From: DASXKD01 sp963762735
Lineage (GTDB): Bacteria; Actinomycetota; Actinomycetes; Streptosporangiales; Streptosporangiaceae
Assembly (NCBI GenBank): GCA_963762735.1
Contig: CAVXMG010000004.1
Location: 14,827-78,826 of the forward strand
Length of the DNA stretch: 64,000 nucleotides
Direction of reading: 5' to 3'
The stretch's first letter is position 1; the number at the start of each line of letters is the position of its first letter. Position numbers and translations under genes: made by a program. The notes beneath the pieces were generated by a model that worked only from the letters and a program-made list of their open reading frames with translations, was not told where the DNA came from and ran no database searches. Positions 10,112 to 18,827 of the stretch are shown here, piece after piece.

Positions 10112-10130
10112 CCTGCCTCCTTCGCCTGAG

Positions 10131-10217
10131 CATCTCAACAGTTGAGTAGCTCAAACATATAGGAGGACAGTTGAGTAGGTCAAACTTTTATCGGCTTAAC
10201 ATCTGAGTAGCTCGAAG
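10131..10217 (-). promoter_or_regulatory. marR promoter with operator array
   Basis: On the minus strand, -35 TTGACC (10183-10178) and -10 TATATG (10161-10156). Operator copies CAGTTGAGTAGCTCAAAC (10139-10156) and CAGTTGAGTAGGTCAAAC (10168-10185) are 29 bases apart; a weaker copy CTGAGTAGCTCGA is at 10203. The core TTGAG-N3-CTCAA is palindromic and overlaps a second palindrome CTCAACAGTTGAG. The copies cover the -35 and the start of the transcript. Confidence 0.7.
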
Positions 10218-10223
10218 ATGGAG

Positions 10224-10505
10224 CTACTTCATCAGCAGGCGCAGCAAGAACAGGACGGCCAGCACCAGGAGCAGCGAGGTCAGCCCGCTGCGGTTCCTGG
10301 TCTTCCGGAAGTTCGGGATCCGAGCCTTGTGCACCTTGAGGTCGGAGTTGGCGCCATAGGCATGGCGAAGCTGCCAGCCGACGTACCCGCCGACGATCAA
10401 GACGATAAGCGCAACCACGACTGCGGCTGATCCCAAGGCGCTCGACCCCTCCCTGCGCTGTGATCCTGCCTCAAGAGCATCGCGCATGATCGATGTGCGT
10501 TCCAC
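10224..10505 (-). CDS. small two-helix membrane protein
   Basis: A 93-residue protein with two predicted membrane helices: SAAVVVALIVLIVGGYVGW near residues 27-45 and SLLLVLAVLFLLRLLM at the C-terminus, separated by a basic segment. The GTG at 10505 has GGAAAG four bases upstream; an ATG at 10487 is an alternative. No family is recognised. It is upstream of marR on the same strand but the marR operator region separates them. Confidence 0.55.
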   Translation of the reverse strand: MERTSIMRDALEAGSQRREGSSALGSAAVVVALIVLIVGGYVGWQLRHAYGANSDLKVHKARIPNFRKTRNRSGLTSLLLVLAVLFLLRLLMK

Positions 10506-10540
10506 TACTTTCCGCTGAATGGCCGGCGTGTCGCCGCTGA

Positions 10541-10576
10541 GCCAGCGGGGGGCTCCGGGGGGTCGCCCCCCGGGCT
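10541..10576 (+). repeat. REP-like element, copy C (half unit)
   Basis: Only the second hairpin of the family is present (GCCAGCGGGGGG ... CCCCCCGGGCTAG). It lies immediately 3' of the aldo/keto reductase stop codon. Confidence 0.7.
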
Positions 10577-10588
10577 AGTACTCAGCTA

Positions 10589-11617
10589 CTACTCGGCGCT
10601 GGAGGCGGCCCAGATGTTGATGCCCGACGAGGCCGAGTGCCGGTCGATCGCGGCGAGTTCCTCCGCGCTGAAGGTGGCCTGGCCCGCCGCGGCCACGTTC
10701 TCCTCCAGTTGCGCCACGCTGCTCGCGCCGACCAGCACCGAGGTGACCCGCTGATCGCGCAGCGCCCAGGCGAGCGCCATCTGGGCCAGCGACTGGCCGC
10801 GGGCGCGGGCGACCTCGTTGAGCGCGCGCACCAGGGCCAGGTTCTGCTCGCTGAGCTGGTCGGCGGACAGGCTGCTGTCGCCGCGCGCGGCACGCGAGCC
10901 CGCGGGGATGCCGCCCAGGTACCTGGCGGTGAGCAGGCCCTGGGCCAGCGGGGAGAACGCGATGCACCCTGCGCCTTCGCGCTCCAGCGTGTCCAGCAGC
11001 CCGTCCTCGATCCACCGGTTGAGGATCGAGTAGGACGGCTGGTGGATCAGCAGCGGCGTGCCCATCTGGCGCAGCAGCGCCGCCGCCTGCTCGGTGCGCG
11101 CGGGGGAGTAGGAGGAGATCCCCGCGTACAGCGCCCGGCCCGAGCTGACCGCGGTGGCCAGCGCGCCCATGGTCTCCTCCAGCGGGGTGTCGGGGTCGGC
11201 GCGGTGGCTGTAGAAGATATCGACATAGTCCAGGCCCATCCGGGCGAGCGACTGGTCCAGGCTGGCCAGCAGGTACTTGCGGGAGCCCCACTCGCCGTAG
11301 GGCCCGGGCCACATGTCGTAGCCGGCCTTGGTGGAGATGATCAGTTCATCGCGGTAGGGGCGCAGATCCTCGCGCATGATCCGGCCGAAGTTGATCTCGG
11401 CAGAGCCGTACGGCGGGCCGTAGTTGTTGGCGAGATCGAAGTGGGTCACGCCCAGGTCGAACGCCCGGCGCAGGATCGCCCGCTGGGTGTCCAGGGGGCT
11501 TCCGTCGCCGAAGTTCTGCCAGAGCCCGAGGGAAACCTCGGGCAGCTTCAGGCCGCTGCGCCCGCAGCGGCGGTAGTGCCTGCCGTCGTACCTGTCGTTG
11601 GCCGCGAGATAGGTCAT
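10589..11617 (-). CDS. aldo/keto reductase, YghZ-like
   Basis: A 342-residue NADP-dependent TIM-barrel reductase. The catalytic tetrad is visible as FDLANNYG (Asp, Tyr), STKAGY (Lys) and FYSHRAD (His), and the coenzyme site as SVLVGASSVAQLEENV. The overall sequence, including GRHYRRCGRSGLKLPEVSLGLW cut here as the start, resembles the YghZ/Kv-beta-like branch that reduces L-glyceraldehyde 3-phosphate and methylglyoxal. Monocistronic, divergent from the dienelactone hydrolase. Physiological substrate is inference. Confidence 0.88.
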   Translation of the reverse strand: MTYLAANDRYDGRHYRRCGRSGLKLPEVSLGLWQNFGDGSPLDTQRAILRRAFDLGVTHFDLANNYGPPYGSAEINFGRIMREDLRPYRDELIISTKAGYDMWPGPYGEWGSRKYLLASLDQSLARMGLDYVDIFYSHRADPDTPLEETMGALATAVSSGRALYAGISSYSPARTEQAAALLRQMGTPLLIHQPSYSILNRWIEDGLLDTLEREGAGCIAFSPLAQGLLTARYLGGIPAGSRAARGDSSLSADQLSEQNLALVRALNEVARARGQSLAQMALAWALRDQRVTSVLVGASSVAQLEENVAAAGQATFSAEELAAIDRHSASSGINIWAASSAE

Positions 11618-11758
11618 GGTTGGCAGTCTCTCACCGGCCCGGGCCGCTCAGCCGCCCGTTGCCCGGCAGGCAGCCGATACCGGGCCGGCCGGGCTGGCAG
11701 GATGGGGACGCCCGGGTGTGCCCCGGGCCCACCGATGCGGACGAGCGATGGAGCATGC

Positions 11759-12502
11759 ATGAAAGACGCGATGATGGCCGAGACCATCAGCATCACCGGA
11801 CATGGCGGCGACCAGATCGAGGGCTACCTCGCCAGGCCGCTCGGCCCGGGCCCCTACGGCGGCGTGGTCGTGATCCATCACATGCCCGGGTACGACGAGG
11901 GCAGCAAGGAGATCACGAGGAAGTTCGCCGCGCACGGCTACCTGGCCATCTGCCCGAACCTGCACTACCGCGAGGCACCGGGGGCCAGCCCGGACGATGC
12001 GGCGGCGGCGTCGCGGGCCCAGGGCGGGGTGCCGGACGACCGGCTGGTCGGTGACGTCGCGGGCGCGGTCGCCTACCTGCGGGCCATGCCCGCCTCCAAC
12101 GGCAAGGCAGGCACGATCGGCTACTGCTCGGGCGGCCGCCAGTCCTTCCTCGCCGCCTGCAGCCTGCCGCTTGATGCCGCGGTCGACTGCTACGGTGCGT
12201 TCGTCGTGGGCACGCCGCCCGAGGGCATGCCGCTCAAGGTCGGCCCGATCGTGCACCTCGCCAAGGACCTGTCCTGCCCGCTGCTCGGCCTGTTCGGCGC
12301 TGACGACTCCTATCCGTCCCCGGATCAGGTGGCCGAACTGGACAAGGCCCTCACCGACGCAGGGAAGGCGCACGAGTTCCACACCTACGAGGGTGCCGGG
12401 CACGCCTTCTTCGCCGTGGACCGGCCCAGCTACCGGCCGGAGGCGGCCGTGGACGGCTGGCAGAAGATCTGGGACTTCTACGGCCGCTACCTGGCCGGCT
12501 GA
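11759..12502 (+). CDS. dienelactone hydrolase family protein
   Basis: A 247-residue alpha/beta hydrolase. The DLH triad is present: Cys in GYCSGGRQS, Asp in FGADDSYPS and His in GAGHAFF. The ATG at 11759 has GGAG five bases upstream. DLHs hydrolyse dienelactones in chlorocatechol pathways, but many actinomycete members are of unknown substrate. It is followed 12 bases later by a DUF6295 gene. Confidence 0.9.
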   Translation: MKDAMMAETISITGHGGDQIEGYLARPLGPGPYGGVVVIHHMPGYDEGSKEITRKFAAHGYLAICPNLHYREAPGASPDDAAAASRAQGGVPDDRLVGDVAGAVAYLRAMPASNGKAGTIGYCSGGRQSFLAACSLPLDAAVDCYGAFVVGTPPEGMPLKVGPIVHLAKDLSCPLLGLFGADDSYPSPDQVAELDKALTDAGKAHEFHTYEGAGHAFFAVDRPSYRPEAAVDGWQKIWDFYGRYLAG

Positions 12503-12514
12503 GCGGAGGCCGCG

Positions 12515-12919
12515 ATGTGCACGTATCTGACCGAGAAGGTGACCGTCGAGGGCAGCGGCAAGGGCGCGGCGGGCTGGTTCGGCCTCACCGAGGCGACCGT
12601 CTACTTCGACCACCCGCAGCACGCGCGGGCCGAGCACACGCTCAACATCGACTTCCTCAACCCGGGCCAGGGGGCGTCGGCGCGCGTAGCGGTGGAGTTG
12701 ACGGCCGCATCCGCCCGGGCGCTCGCCGCTGCGATCGAGTCCGCGCTGGCCGCTGTGCCGCCGGGCTGCTCTGAGGTCACCCACTGGGTCGCGGACGCTC
12801 CCTGGCTTGCCGGGGGACGCCAGGGAGCGCACCTTATGGCGGGGTTGGGGGTTATGTCGGTGGGGGGTGCCAGGATCAGGGGTGGAAGGTGGTGGCATGA
12901 AATTCCAGGTCGAGCATGA
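12515..12919 (+). CDS. DUF6295-like protein, possibly extended at the 3' end
   Basis: The N-terminal 85 residues (MCTYLTEKVTVEGSGKG, FGLTEATVYFDHPQHA, AEHTLNIDFLNP) match the small conserved actinobacterial DUF6295 proteins from memory; function unknown. The tail from about residue 86 looks unrelated. It runs through an 11-bp hairpin at 12796-12829 and into the start of the next gene by 23 bases. A TGA lies one frame off at 12774, just where the family would be expected to end, so a one-base indel may have extended the frame. Confidence 0.6.
   Translation: MCTYLTEKVTVEGSGKGAAGWFGLTEATVYFDHPQHARAEHTLNIDFLNPGQGASARVAVELTAASARALAAAIESALAAVPPGCSEVTHWVADAPWLAGGRQGAHLMAGLGVMSVGGARIRGGRWWHEIPGRA
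12796..12829. terminator. hairpin before the dnaN paralogue
   Basis: Perfect 11-bp arms CGCTCCCTGGC (12796-12806) and GCCAGGGAGCG (12819-12829). It lies about 70 bases upstream of the sliding-clamp gene and inside the extended DUF6295 frame, which supports an earlier natural stop for that gene. Confidence 0.45.
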
Positions 12920-14216
12920 TGCGCTGGCGGACGCGGTGGCGTGGGTGGCGCGGGCGCTCCCGTCGCGGCCGGTGGTGCCGGTGCTGTCCGGGCTGCGGCT
13001 GGATGCGGCCGAAGGGCTCACCCTGTCCTGCTTCGACTACGAGCTTTCCGCGACCACGCGGCTGCCTGCCGACATCGCCGAGCCGGGCTCGGCGCTGGTG
13101 CCGGGCCGGCTGCTCGCCGAGATCACCCGCAGCCTGCCCGGGCAGCCGGCCGAGTTCCGCTCCGACGGCGACGAGGTGACCCTCAGTTGCGGGAGCGCCG
13201 AATTCGCGCTGGTCTCCCTGCCCACGGCGGAGTACCCCGAACTGCCGCCCGCCCCGCCGCTGGCCGGCACGGTCGACGGCGGCGAACTGGCCGCGGCGGT
13301 GGCGCAGGTGCTCCCGGCCACCAGCCGCGACGACACGCTGCCCATGCTCACCGGGGTGTGCCTGGACATCCGCGGCGACGTGGTCACGCTGGCGGCCACC
13401 GACCGGTACCGGCTGGCCGTGCGTGACCTGCACTGGGCGCCCGAGCATCCGGGGGTCCGGGCGATGGCCCTGGTCCCGGGGCGCACCCTGGCCGACGCGG
13501 CGCGGGTCATGGCGCCCGGGGTCCCGGTTTCCGTGGCCTTCGCGGCGCCGGAAGAGCCCGAGGTCACCGGGCGCGGCGACCCCCGGCCGGTGGAGGGGAT
13601 GATCTCGTTCGACAGCGGCGGCCGCCGGCTGACCGGCCGGCTGCTCGCGGGGGAGTTCATCAGGTACGAGTCCAGGTTCCCCGCCGAGTACGGCTGCCGC
13701 GCGGAGATGCCCGCGGCCTCGCTGATCGAGGCGGTCCGGCGGGTCTCCCTGGTCGCTGACCGGGCCAGCCCGGTCCGGCTCACGTTCGGTTCAGGGACCG
13801 TGGCCCTGGAGGCCCAGACCGAGGGCCGGGCCAGGGCGATCGAGCGGGTCACCGCGAGCTTCCACGGCGACGAGCCCGCGATTGCCTTCAACCCGCACTA
13901 CCTGCTCGACGGGATCACCGCGGCGGCGGGAGGGTCCGGGGCCGCCCGGCACCCTGCCTCACCGGCCAGCGCCGACGGCGGTGCGGCCGAGGACTCGGCG
14001 GACGACGGGGCAGCGGCCGCCCACGGCGGCTCCGCCGAGCCAGCGACCATCCGGCTGGAGTTCACCAGCCCGGCCCGGCCCGCGCTCATCACGCTGGCCG
14101 GGGACGACGGGGACGAGTCCGCCGACGCTGAAACCGGCGACGACGGGACGAAGGAGGGCCCTCGGCCCGCGTTCCGCTACCTGGTGGTGCCGCTGAGGTC
14201 GCCGGCCCGGGCCTGA
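12897..14216 (+). CDS. DnaN-like sliding clamp paralogue
   Basis: A 439-residue beta-clamp family protein. Three clamp domains can be followed: MKFQVEHDALADAVAWVARALPSR opens domain 1, GVCLDIRGDVVTLAATDRYRLAV domain 2, and the C-terminus YLVVPLR matches the end of DNA polymerase III beta. An Ala/Gly/Asp-rich, low-complexity stretch of about 60 residues splits domain 3 (from roughly residue 345), unusual for housekeeping DnaN. The start has GGAAGGTGG upstream. No dnaA, recF or gyrB is nearby, so this is probably a second clamp used in a specialised replication or repair setting. Its last 40 bases overlap the opposite membrane-protein gene. Confidence 0.8.
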   Translation: MKFQVEHDALADAVAWVARALPSRPVVPVLSGLRLDAAEGLTLSCFDYELSATTRLPADIAEPGSALVPGRLLAEITRSLPGQPAEFRSDGDEVTLSCGSAEFALVSLPTAEYPELPPAPPLAGTVDGGELAAAVAQVLPATSRDDTLPMLTGVCLDIRGDVVTLAATDRYRLAVRDLHWAPEHPGVRAMALVPGRTLADAARVMAPGVPVSVAFAAPEEPEVTGRGDPRPVEGMISFDSGGRRLTGRLLAGEFIRYESRFPAEYGCRAEMPAASLIEAVRRVSLVADRASPVRLTFGSGTVALEAQTEGRARAIERVTASFHGDEPAIAFNPHYLLDGITAAAGGSGAARHPASPASADGGAAEDSADDGAAAAHGGSAEPATIRLEFTSPARPALITLAGDDGDESADAETGDDGTKEGPRPAFRYLVVPLRSPARA

Positions 14217-14773
14217 TACGAGGGCCGGCGGCCCCGCCGGCCGAGTCGCCAGAAGGCCTTGCCGACCAGCGCGGCGCGCACCGCCCAGATCACCCGGCTC
14301 AGCCAGGGCACGCCCGCGGCCACGGGCACGGCCTCCATCCAGGCCCCGCTGCGCCACGCACGGCGGCCGACCCAGACCGCCGTCGCCGTGAGCACGCTCA
14401 CCAACAGCACGGGCACCGCGAGCAGCACGAGGAACACCGCAAGCAGCCCGTGCGGCCACACCGCCACGGCCAGGGCGATCAGGCCAGCCACGACGGCGAA
14501 CCCGGCAAGTACGGACAGCAACAGGAACCGGAGCACACGACGCGCCAGCGTGCGCGCCGCCACCGTAGCCACGGCCCAGTCCCCATAGACGCCGTCGCCG
14601 AACCCAGTGCCTGAGTCCCACGGACCCTGCTGCCACGGCCCCTGATCCGCCGGGCCCGCGTGCCCCGCGCCCCGGCTCCGTGCCCCCTGATCCGCCGGGG
14701 CCCCGTGCCACGGTCCCTGGGTCCACGCGCGGTGCTCCGGCGCGCCCTGCTCCCAGCTTTCCGACCTGTCCAT
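14177..14773 (-). CDS. membrane protein with Gly/Pro/Gln-rich N-terminus
   Basis: About 198 residues. The N-terminal 70 residues are low-complexity with repeated GPWHGA/QGPWQQGPW-type motifs. Two or three hydrophobic helices follow (FLLLSVLAGFAVVAGLIALA, GLLAVFLVLLAVPVLLVSVL), then a basic C-terminal region. The ATG at 14773 has GGAGG five bases upstream. No family recognised. It converges on and overlaps the dnaN paralogue by 40 bases. Confidence 0.65.
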   Translation of the reverse strand: MDRSESWEQGAPEHRAWTQGPWHGAPADQGARSRGAGHAGPADQGPWQQGPWDSGTGFGDGVYGDWAVATVAARTLARRVLRFLLLSVLAGFAVVAGLIALAVAVWPHGLLAVFLVLLAVPVLLVSVLTATAVWVGRRAWRSGAWMEAVPVAAGVPWLSRVIWAVRAALVGKAFWRLGRRGRRPSYQARAGDLSGTTR

Positions 14774-15013
14774 GCCTGCCTCCGTTGCGCCCCCGCTGTA
14801 CGGATTTCCCGCCAGTCCAAAAACGATATATCTCGATTTTACGCTAGGCAAACCGGCCGGTCGGCGGCCTCTGAAAGCCTGGGGGATCGGCCGGGGATGA
14901 GGTCGGGGACTGGCCGGGGGATGGGGTCCGGGGACAGCCGACGGATGGGTCGTCGCCGGATCCCGGGCGGCCGGAGAGTGCGGACGAGGGAGGCGGCACT
15001 GAGGAAGTGCGAG

Positions 15014-16253
15014 TCATTGACGTGGGTGGGCGGCCTCGGTGCTGAGGAGGACGATCACGGAGGCAGAGTCCACAGCTATCGCCGCACGGCGGTCTGTGCT
15101 GCCGGGGCCGGTCAGCGCGGCGCGGGCGCCGGCCAGCGATGACGCGCCGCTCGGGCCCGAGGAGATGCCTACTGCGGCGAGATCGGCGGCTGCGCGGCGG
15201 GCCGCGTCGTCGGTGACGGCTACGGCGGCGTCTAGCCCGCTGGAGAAGTACGGCCATGCGATCGAGGAGATCGTGCCGCAGTTCAGCCCGGCCATGATCG
15301 TGTTTGCCGTGGGTATCGTCGATCGGCCTTCCGGCTCTGAGGCTGGCGAGCAGGCAAGCGGCAGTATCGGGCTCCACAGAAAGCACCGCCGTGACGGACG
15401 AGGGTTGCTTGGGCGCGGAGTTCTGTCCGCGCCCAAGCCGTCCCTCGGTCGTCACGCCACCTTCCGCTGGCGCGGTAGTGCGCGACAGCAGCCTGGGCCA
15501 GCGAGCCGACGCCGACGGGCACAGCCAGCAAGCGCGGGCAGACCCGGCGCCGGCGGCGGCCAGCTGGGAATCGAGTTCCGCGAACAGGGTGGAGTAGCCC
15601 TCGACGATCCAGGTGGGCACCTGCTCGTAGCCGGGCCAGGCGGTGTCTTGGACCAGGGCAGCGCCGGGGTGGTCCCGAGCCCACTGCCAGGCTGCGGCGA
15701 CGGCTTCGTCGTAGGTGCCGTCGATCTGGATTACCTCGGCGTCCTCGCTGGCGATGGCTGCGCGGGTCGCGGGCTCGGTGACGGCGGGGACGAAGACGCG
15801 GGCCGGGGCACCTGTCAGCCGGGCCATGCGGGCGACGGCGCGGCCGTGGTTGCCGTCGGTGGCGGTGACAAAGATCAGGCCTGGGCGGCGAGCGGCTGCC
15901 GTGCGCAGCCTGGCGAGACCGTCTGCGGGAGCGGCGCCAGCCGGGGCGGGCGGTTCACCGCCTGGGGGAGTCGTGAGCAGCTGGTGGATGGCCCAGGAGG
16001 CGCCTAGCACCTTGAAGGCGGGCAGGCCCAGGCGGGACGACTCGTCCTTGACGAATGCGCGGCCCACGCCGAGTTCGCCGGCCAGCGCGGGGACCTCGGT
16101 CAGCGGGGTTGGTGCGTAACCGGGGAGGCTGGCGTGGAAGGCACGGACCTCGCCGGAACGGACATGCTCCGGGATGCCGCAGGTCCATGACCGGGCCTGG
16201 GGGCGGGCCAGCCAGGGGAGGGACGGCCCCGCGGGACCGTCGTTCGTGGTCAT
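15014..16253 (-). pseudogene. diaminopropionate ammonia-lyase / threonine dehydratase-like gene, frameshifted
   Basis: The pieces of a fold-type II PLP lyase appear in order but in three frames. Frame 1 carries the PLP-lysine region (LPAFKVLGASWA) and TATDGNHGRAVARMA up to about 15530. A second frame carries LLAVPVGVGSLAQAAVAHYR. Frame 1 resumes at TAVLSVEPDTAACLLASL, and a third frame from about 15330 carries TIPTANTIMAGLNCGT and DLAAVGISSGPSGA to the stop at 15014. A 65-base hairpin element sits at the second break. The order of motifs fits diaminopropionate ammonia-lyase. The start ATG is at 16253. As read, no full-length enzyme can be made. Confidence 0.75.
15391..15455. repeat. long hairpin element with AGTTCTGT loop, copy 1
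   Basis: A 65-base imperfect palindrome. From the outside in: GTGACG/CGTCAC, CGAGGG/CCCTCG, CTTGGGCGCGG/CCGCGCCCAAG, around the loop AGTTCTGT. It lies inside the broken PLP lyase. A second copy with the same loop and closing pairs, but a different stem, is at 53084-53133 inside the broken glycerate kinase. Confidence 0.75.
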
Positions 16254-16309
16254 CTGTTGCCGTCCATGATCACCTTTCGCCGGGCCAGCCGGGCTCCTCG
16301 GTTCGCTGG

Positions 16310-17059
16310 TTACTGGCTGAGCTGGGCAGATGCTAGGCGGGCCTGATCGTTCAGCAGCCAAAGGTCAGCGCGGCCCGCGGAGAGCTGGCAGGCAAGCCGC
16401 AACCGGGCGCCGGGCAGTATCGGGTGGTGGTATTCCATCTCGGCGCGGGCGGGCAGCCAGTCCAGCCCGGCGAGCACGTCCTCCGCGGCCTGCCAGTGCA
16501 CGGTGTTGCTGACGTGCGCGGCGGTGTCGAAGTCGCTGGCCCGCAGTGGCCAGTCCCGGGCCGCCGCCGAGGGGCCGGGCGCCGGGTGTGACAGCCGCAC
16601 GGAGACCCGGCGGCCCTGGGCCGCCGCGCCGTACAGCCGGTGGAAGTCCGGCCCCACCTGGCAGGACTCCCCGGTGACCCGGTCGACCGCCACCCACACC
16701 ATCCTGGCCTGGACCAGGTCGGTGCCGCCCGCGGTCACGGTCGTGGTGCGTTCGGCCCACCGGGGGCCGGTCGCCGAGCAGAACGTGGCCAGCCGCAGCC
16801 GCTGGCCGCGCCGCGGGTAGCCGCGGATGGTCAGGGCGCAACGCCGCACCAGCCAGTCGTAGGGCTCGGCCAGGCCGGAGTCGGTGACGTCGTCCTCGGC
16901 TGCATCCTGCAGGTAACGGGCCAGCGCGTCGAACCGCAGCCGGCCGCCGGGAGTGACATCCGTGCGCCGGATCGGGTAACCGGCGGTGAACACCCGGCCG
17001 GCCGCCGGCGGCGGGAGGAACTCCGCGGCCACCGCGGCGGGCCCAGGCATGCTGTCCAT
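16310..17059 (-). CDS. acyl-ACP thioesterase family protein
   Basis: A 249-residue double hot-dog protein of the acyl-ACP thioesterase family, which releases fatty acids from acyl carrier protein. The N-terminal hot-dog contains GYPIRRTDVTPGGRLRFDALARYLQDAAEDD and the catalytic-type region DFDTAAHVSNTVHWQAAEDVL (the Asn/His pair) lies in the second half. Start codon ambiguous between ATG at 17059 and 17050; the ribosome site is weak. It stands alone, upstream of the PLP lyase on the same strand. Confidence 0.8.
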   Translation of the reverse strand: MDSMPGPAAVAAEFLPPPAAGRVFTAGYPIRRTDVTPGGRLRFDALARYLQDAAEDDVTDSGLAEPYDWLVRRCALTIRGYPRRGQRLRLATFCSATGPRWAERTTTVTAGGTDLVQARMVWVAVDRVTGESCQVGPDFHRLYGAAAQGRRVSVRLSHPAPGPSAAARDWPLRASDFDTAAHVSNTVHWQAAEDVLAGLDWLPARAEMEYHHPILPGARLRLACQLSAGRADLWLLNDQARLASAQLSQ

Positions 17060-17101
17060 CCGGGCATTGTGCCCGATCCGCCCGCCGGTACCGGCGCTGG
17101 C

Positions 17102-17216
17102 TCAGGGCGTGATCTGGTAGATCGTGCCGCAGCCGAGGACCCCGTTTCCGCCCGGCTTGGACCCGTCGGTGTTATCGAAGCTGAACAGCACCTTCTCGGT
17201 GGCGAGGCTCGTCGGC
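17102..17216 (-). pseudogene. C-terminal remnant of a secreted repeat protein
   Basis: Between the pump stop codon and the thioesterase start, the minus strand reads ...EKVLFSFDNTDGSKPGGNGV then LGCGTIYQITP and a TGA at 17104. This resembles the C-terminal repeat of extracellular proteins with VLYSF...GTVFKITP-type repeats. It has no start codon and no upstream domain, so it is a remnant. Identification is tentative. Confidence 0.35.
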
Positions 17217-18740
17217 TCAGGCAGGGGTACCGTCGGCCCGCCGGTCGTGGCCGCGCAGCAGCGTGGCGACCCCGATGGCGGCAGCGGCGACGATCCCGGC
17301 CGCGATGAGCAGCGCGAGGTGCAGCCCGTCCGCGAATGCGGTGTGCGCCTGGGCGGCGACGGCTCCGCCCAGGTGGGAGGCGATGGCTACCGAGGCTCGC
17401 GCCTGGCCTGCCTCCGCGGCGGGCAGGCGGTGGCTCAGGTGCAGGTGGCTCTGGTAGGTGCTGGTGAGGACGCTGGCCATGACGGCGATGCCCACCGCCC
17501 CGCCGACCTCACGGGACAGGTCGTTGATCGCCGAGCCGACTCCCTGCTGGGAGGCGGGCAGGGCCGCGGTGATGCCGCTGGTTGCCGGGGTCATGGCCAG
17601 GCCCATGCCGGCGCCCAGCGGGATGAGCCCGACGGCGACCAGCCAGTAGCTGCTGGTGCCGGTCAGCTGTGCCAGCACCACGAAGGCCGCGGCCATGAGC
17701 ACCAGCCCGGCGGTGCAGGTTGCCCGGGTCCCGATCCTGGCCACCAGCGCCGGGGCCAGCCGAGCGGCAGGCATCATCGCGGCGGCCATCGGCAGCATGC
17801 TGACCGCCGAGACCAGCCCCGAGTCCCCGCGGATGAGCTGCAGGTACTGCAGGACGAGGAAGATGAAGCCGAAGAAGGCGAAGAACTGCACGAAGATCGA
17901 CAGGCTGCCCGCGGACAGGCTGCGGCGGGCGAAGACCCGGGGGTCGAGCAGCGGGTTGCGGCGGCGCATCTCGAACAGGACGAAACCTGCCAGGACCACG
18001 ATGCCGCCGCCCAGGCCGGCCAGGGTGCGCGCCGACAGCCATCCGTGGCTGGGTGCCTCGATGATCGAGTACACCAGCACGACCATGCCGATCACGGCGA
18101 GCACGGCGCCGCTGACGTCGAGGCGGGGCGCGTGCGGGTCGGCCGACTCGGGCACGAAGCGGAGGGTCCCGGCAAGGGCGACGGCGGCCAGCACGACGTT
18201 CAGCCCGAACACCGACGGCCACGACCAGACCTCCAGGACCAGCCCCGAGGTGAGCAGTCCGAGTACGGCGGACCCGCCCGCCACCGCGGCCCAGACGCTG
18301 ACCGCCCGCGTGCGCTGCTCGCTGGCGAAGGTCCCGGTGATCGTGGACAGGGTGGCGGGCATGACCAGTGCCGCCCCCAGGCCCAGGACGGCCCGCAGGG
18401 CGATCAGTTCGGTCGCGGAGTGAGCGGTCATCGCGACCGCCGAGCCCGCCCCGAACACCGACAGCCCGGCCAGCAGCGCCAGCCGGCGGCCGTAGCGGTC
18501 GCCGATGGCCCCGGCGGGCAGCAGCATCGAGGCGAACACCAGCGAATACGCGTCGATGATCCACGTCAGCTGGGTCTGGGTGGCGTGGGTCGACCGGGCG
18601 ATCTCAGGCAGGGCCACGTTCAGTGACGCCATGGCCGCTACCACGGTGGCGAGGGCCACGCACACGACCGCGGTCACAGCGCCGCTGCGGACGGCGCGCG
18701 CGGCCGGGGACTTCACGGGGGGAGGTGTCACGACGGTCAT
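17217..18740 (-). CDS. MFS multidrug efflux transporter, TetR-linked
   Basis: A 507-residue EmrB/QacA-type drug:H+ antiporter with about 14 membrane helices. Signs include MASLNVALPEIA in helix 1, WIIDAYSLVFASMLLPAGAIGDRYGRR (loop 2-3 motif A) and a motif C-like GSAVLGLLTSGLV. The start has AAGGAGCCGGAG upstream. It is divergent from a TetR gene across a promoter region with two identical operator-like sites, so it is very probably the TetR target. Substrate unknown. Confidence 0.9.
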   Translation of the reverse strand: MTVVTPPPVKSPAARAVRSGAVTAVVCVALATVVAAMASLNVALPEIARSTHATQTQLTWIIDAYSLVFASMLLPAGAIGDRYGRRLALLAGLSVFGAGSAVAMTAHSATELIALRAVLGLGAALVMPATLSTITGTFASEQRTRAVSVWAAVAGGSAVLGLLTSGLVLEVWSWPSVFGLNVVLAAVALAGTLRFVPESADPHAPRLDVSGAVLAVIGMVVLVYSIIEAPSHGWLSARTLAGLGGGIVVLAGFVLFEMRRRNPLLDPRVFARRSLSAGSLSIFVQFFAFFGFIFLVLQYLQLIRGDSGLVSAVSMLPMAAAMMPAARLAPALVARIGTRATCTAGLVLMAAAFVVLAQLTGTSSYWLVAVGLIPLGAGMGLAMTPATSGITAALPASQQGVGSAINDLSREVGGAVGIAVMASVLTSTYQSHLHLSHRLPAAEAGQARASVAIASHLGGAVAAQAHTAFADGLHLALLIAAGIVAAAAIGVATLLRGHDRRADGTPA

Positions 18741-18768
18741 CTCCGGCTCCTTGGCTTTGGCATCTATG

Positions 18769-18821
18769 TTCTAGAACGACATTACATATCTCTAGAACGA
18801 CAGTCAAGAGCTTGGTATGAT
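18769..18821. promoter_or_regulatory. divergent promoter/operator of efflux gene and tetR
   Basis: Direct repeats of CTAGAACGACA at 18771 and 18792 (first copy extended to the palindrome TTCTAGAA). For the pump, -35 TTGACT (18807-18802) and -10 TAATGT (18784-18779) are 17 bases apart. For tetR, -10 TATGAT at 18816-18821 ends 6 bases before the GTG start, implying a leaderless mRNA. The repeats cover both promoters. Confidence 0.65.
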
Positions 18822-18827
18822 GGTCCC

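Noticed and set aside
8063..10129. Long plus-strand frame opposite the efflux pump and marR
   Set aside because: Low-complexity Gly/Gln/Asp-rich translation typical of the strand opposite a GC-rich gene; it would cover two well-supported genes.
10637..11758. Upstream extension of the dienelactone hydrolase frame
   Set aside because: The extension lies opposite the aldo/keto reductase and has no domain; the ATG at 11759 has a ribosome site and matches family length.
17124..18626. Plus-strand frame opposite the TetR-linked pump
   Set aside because: Shadow frame, repetitive Asp/Gly/Gln composition, no start context.
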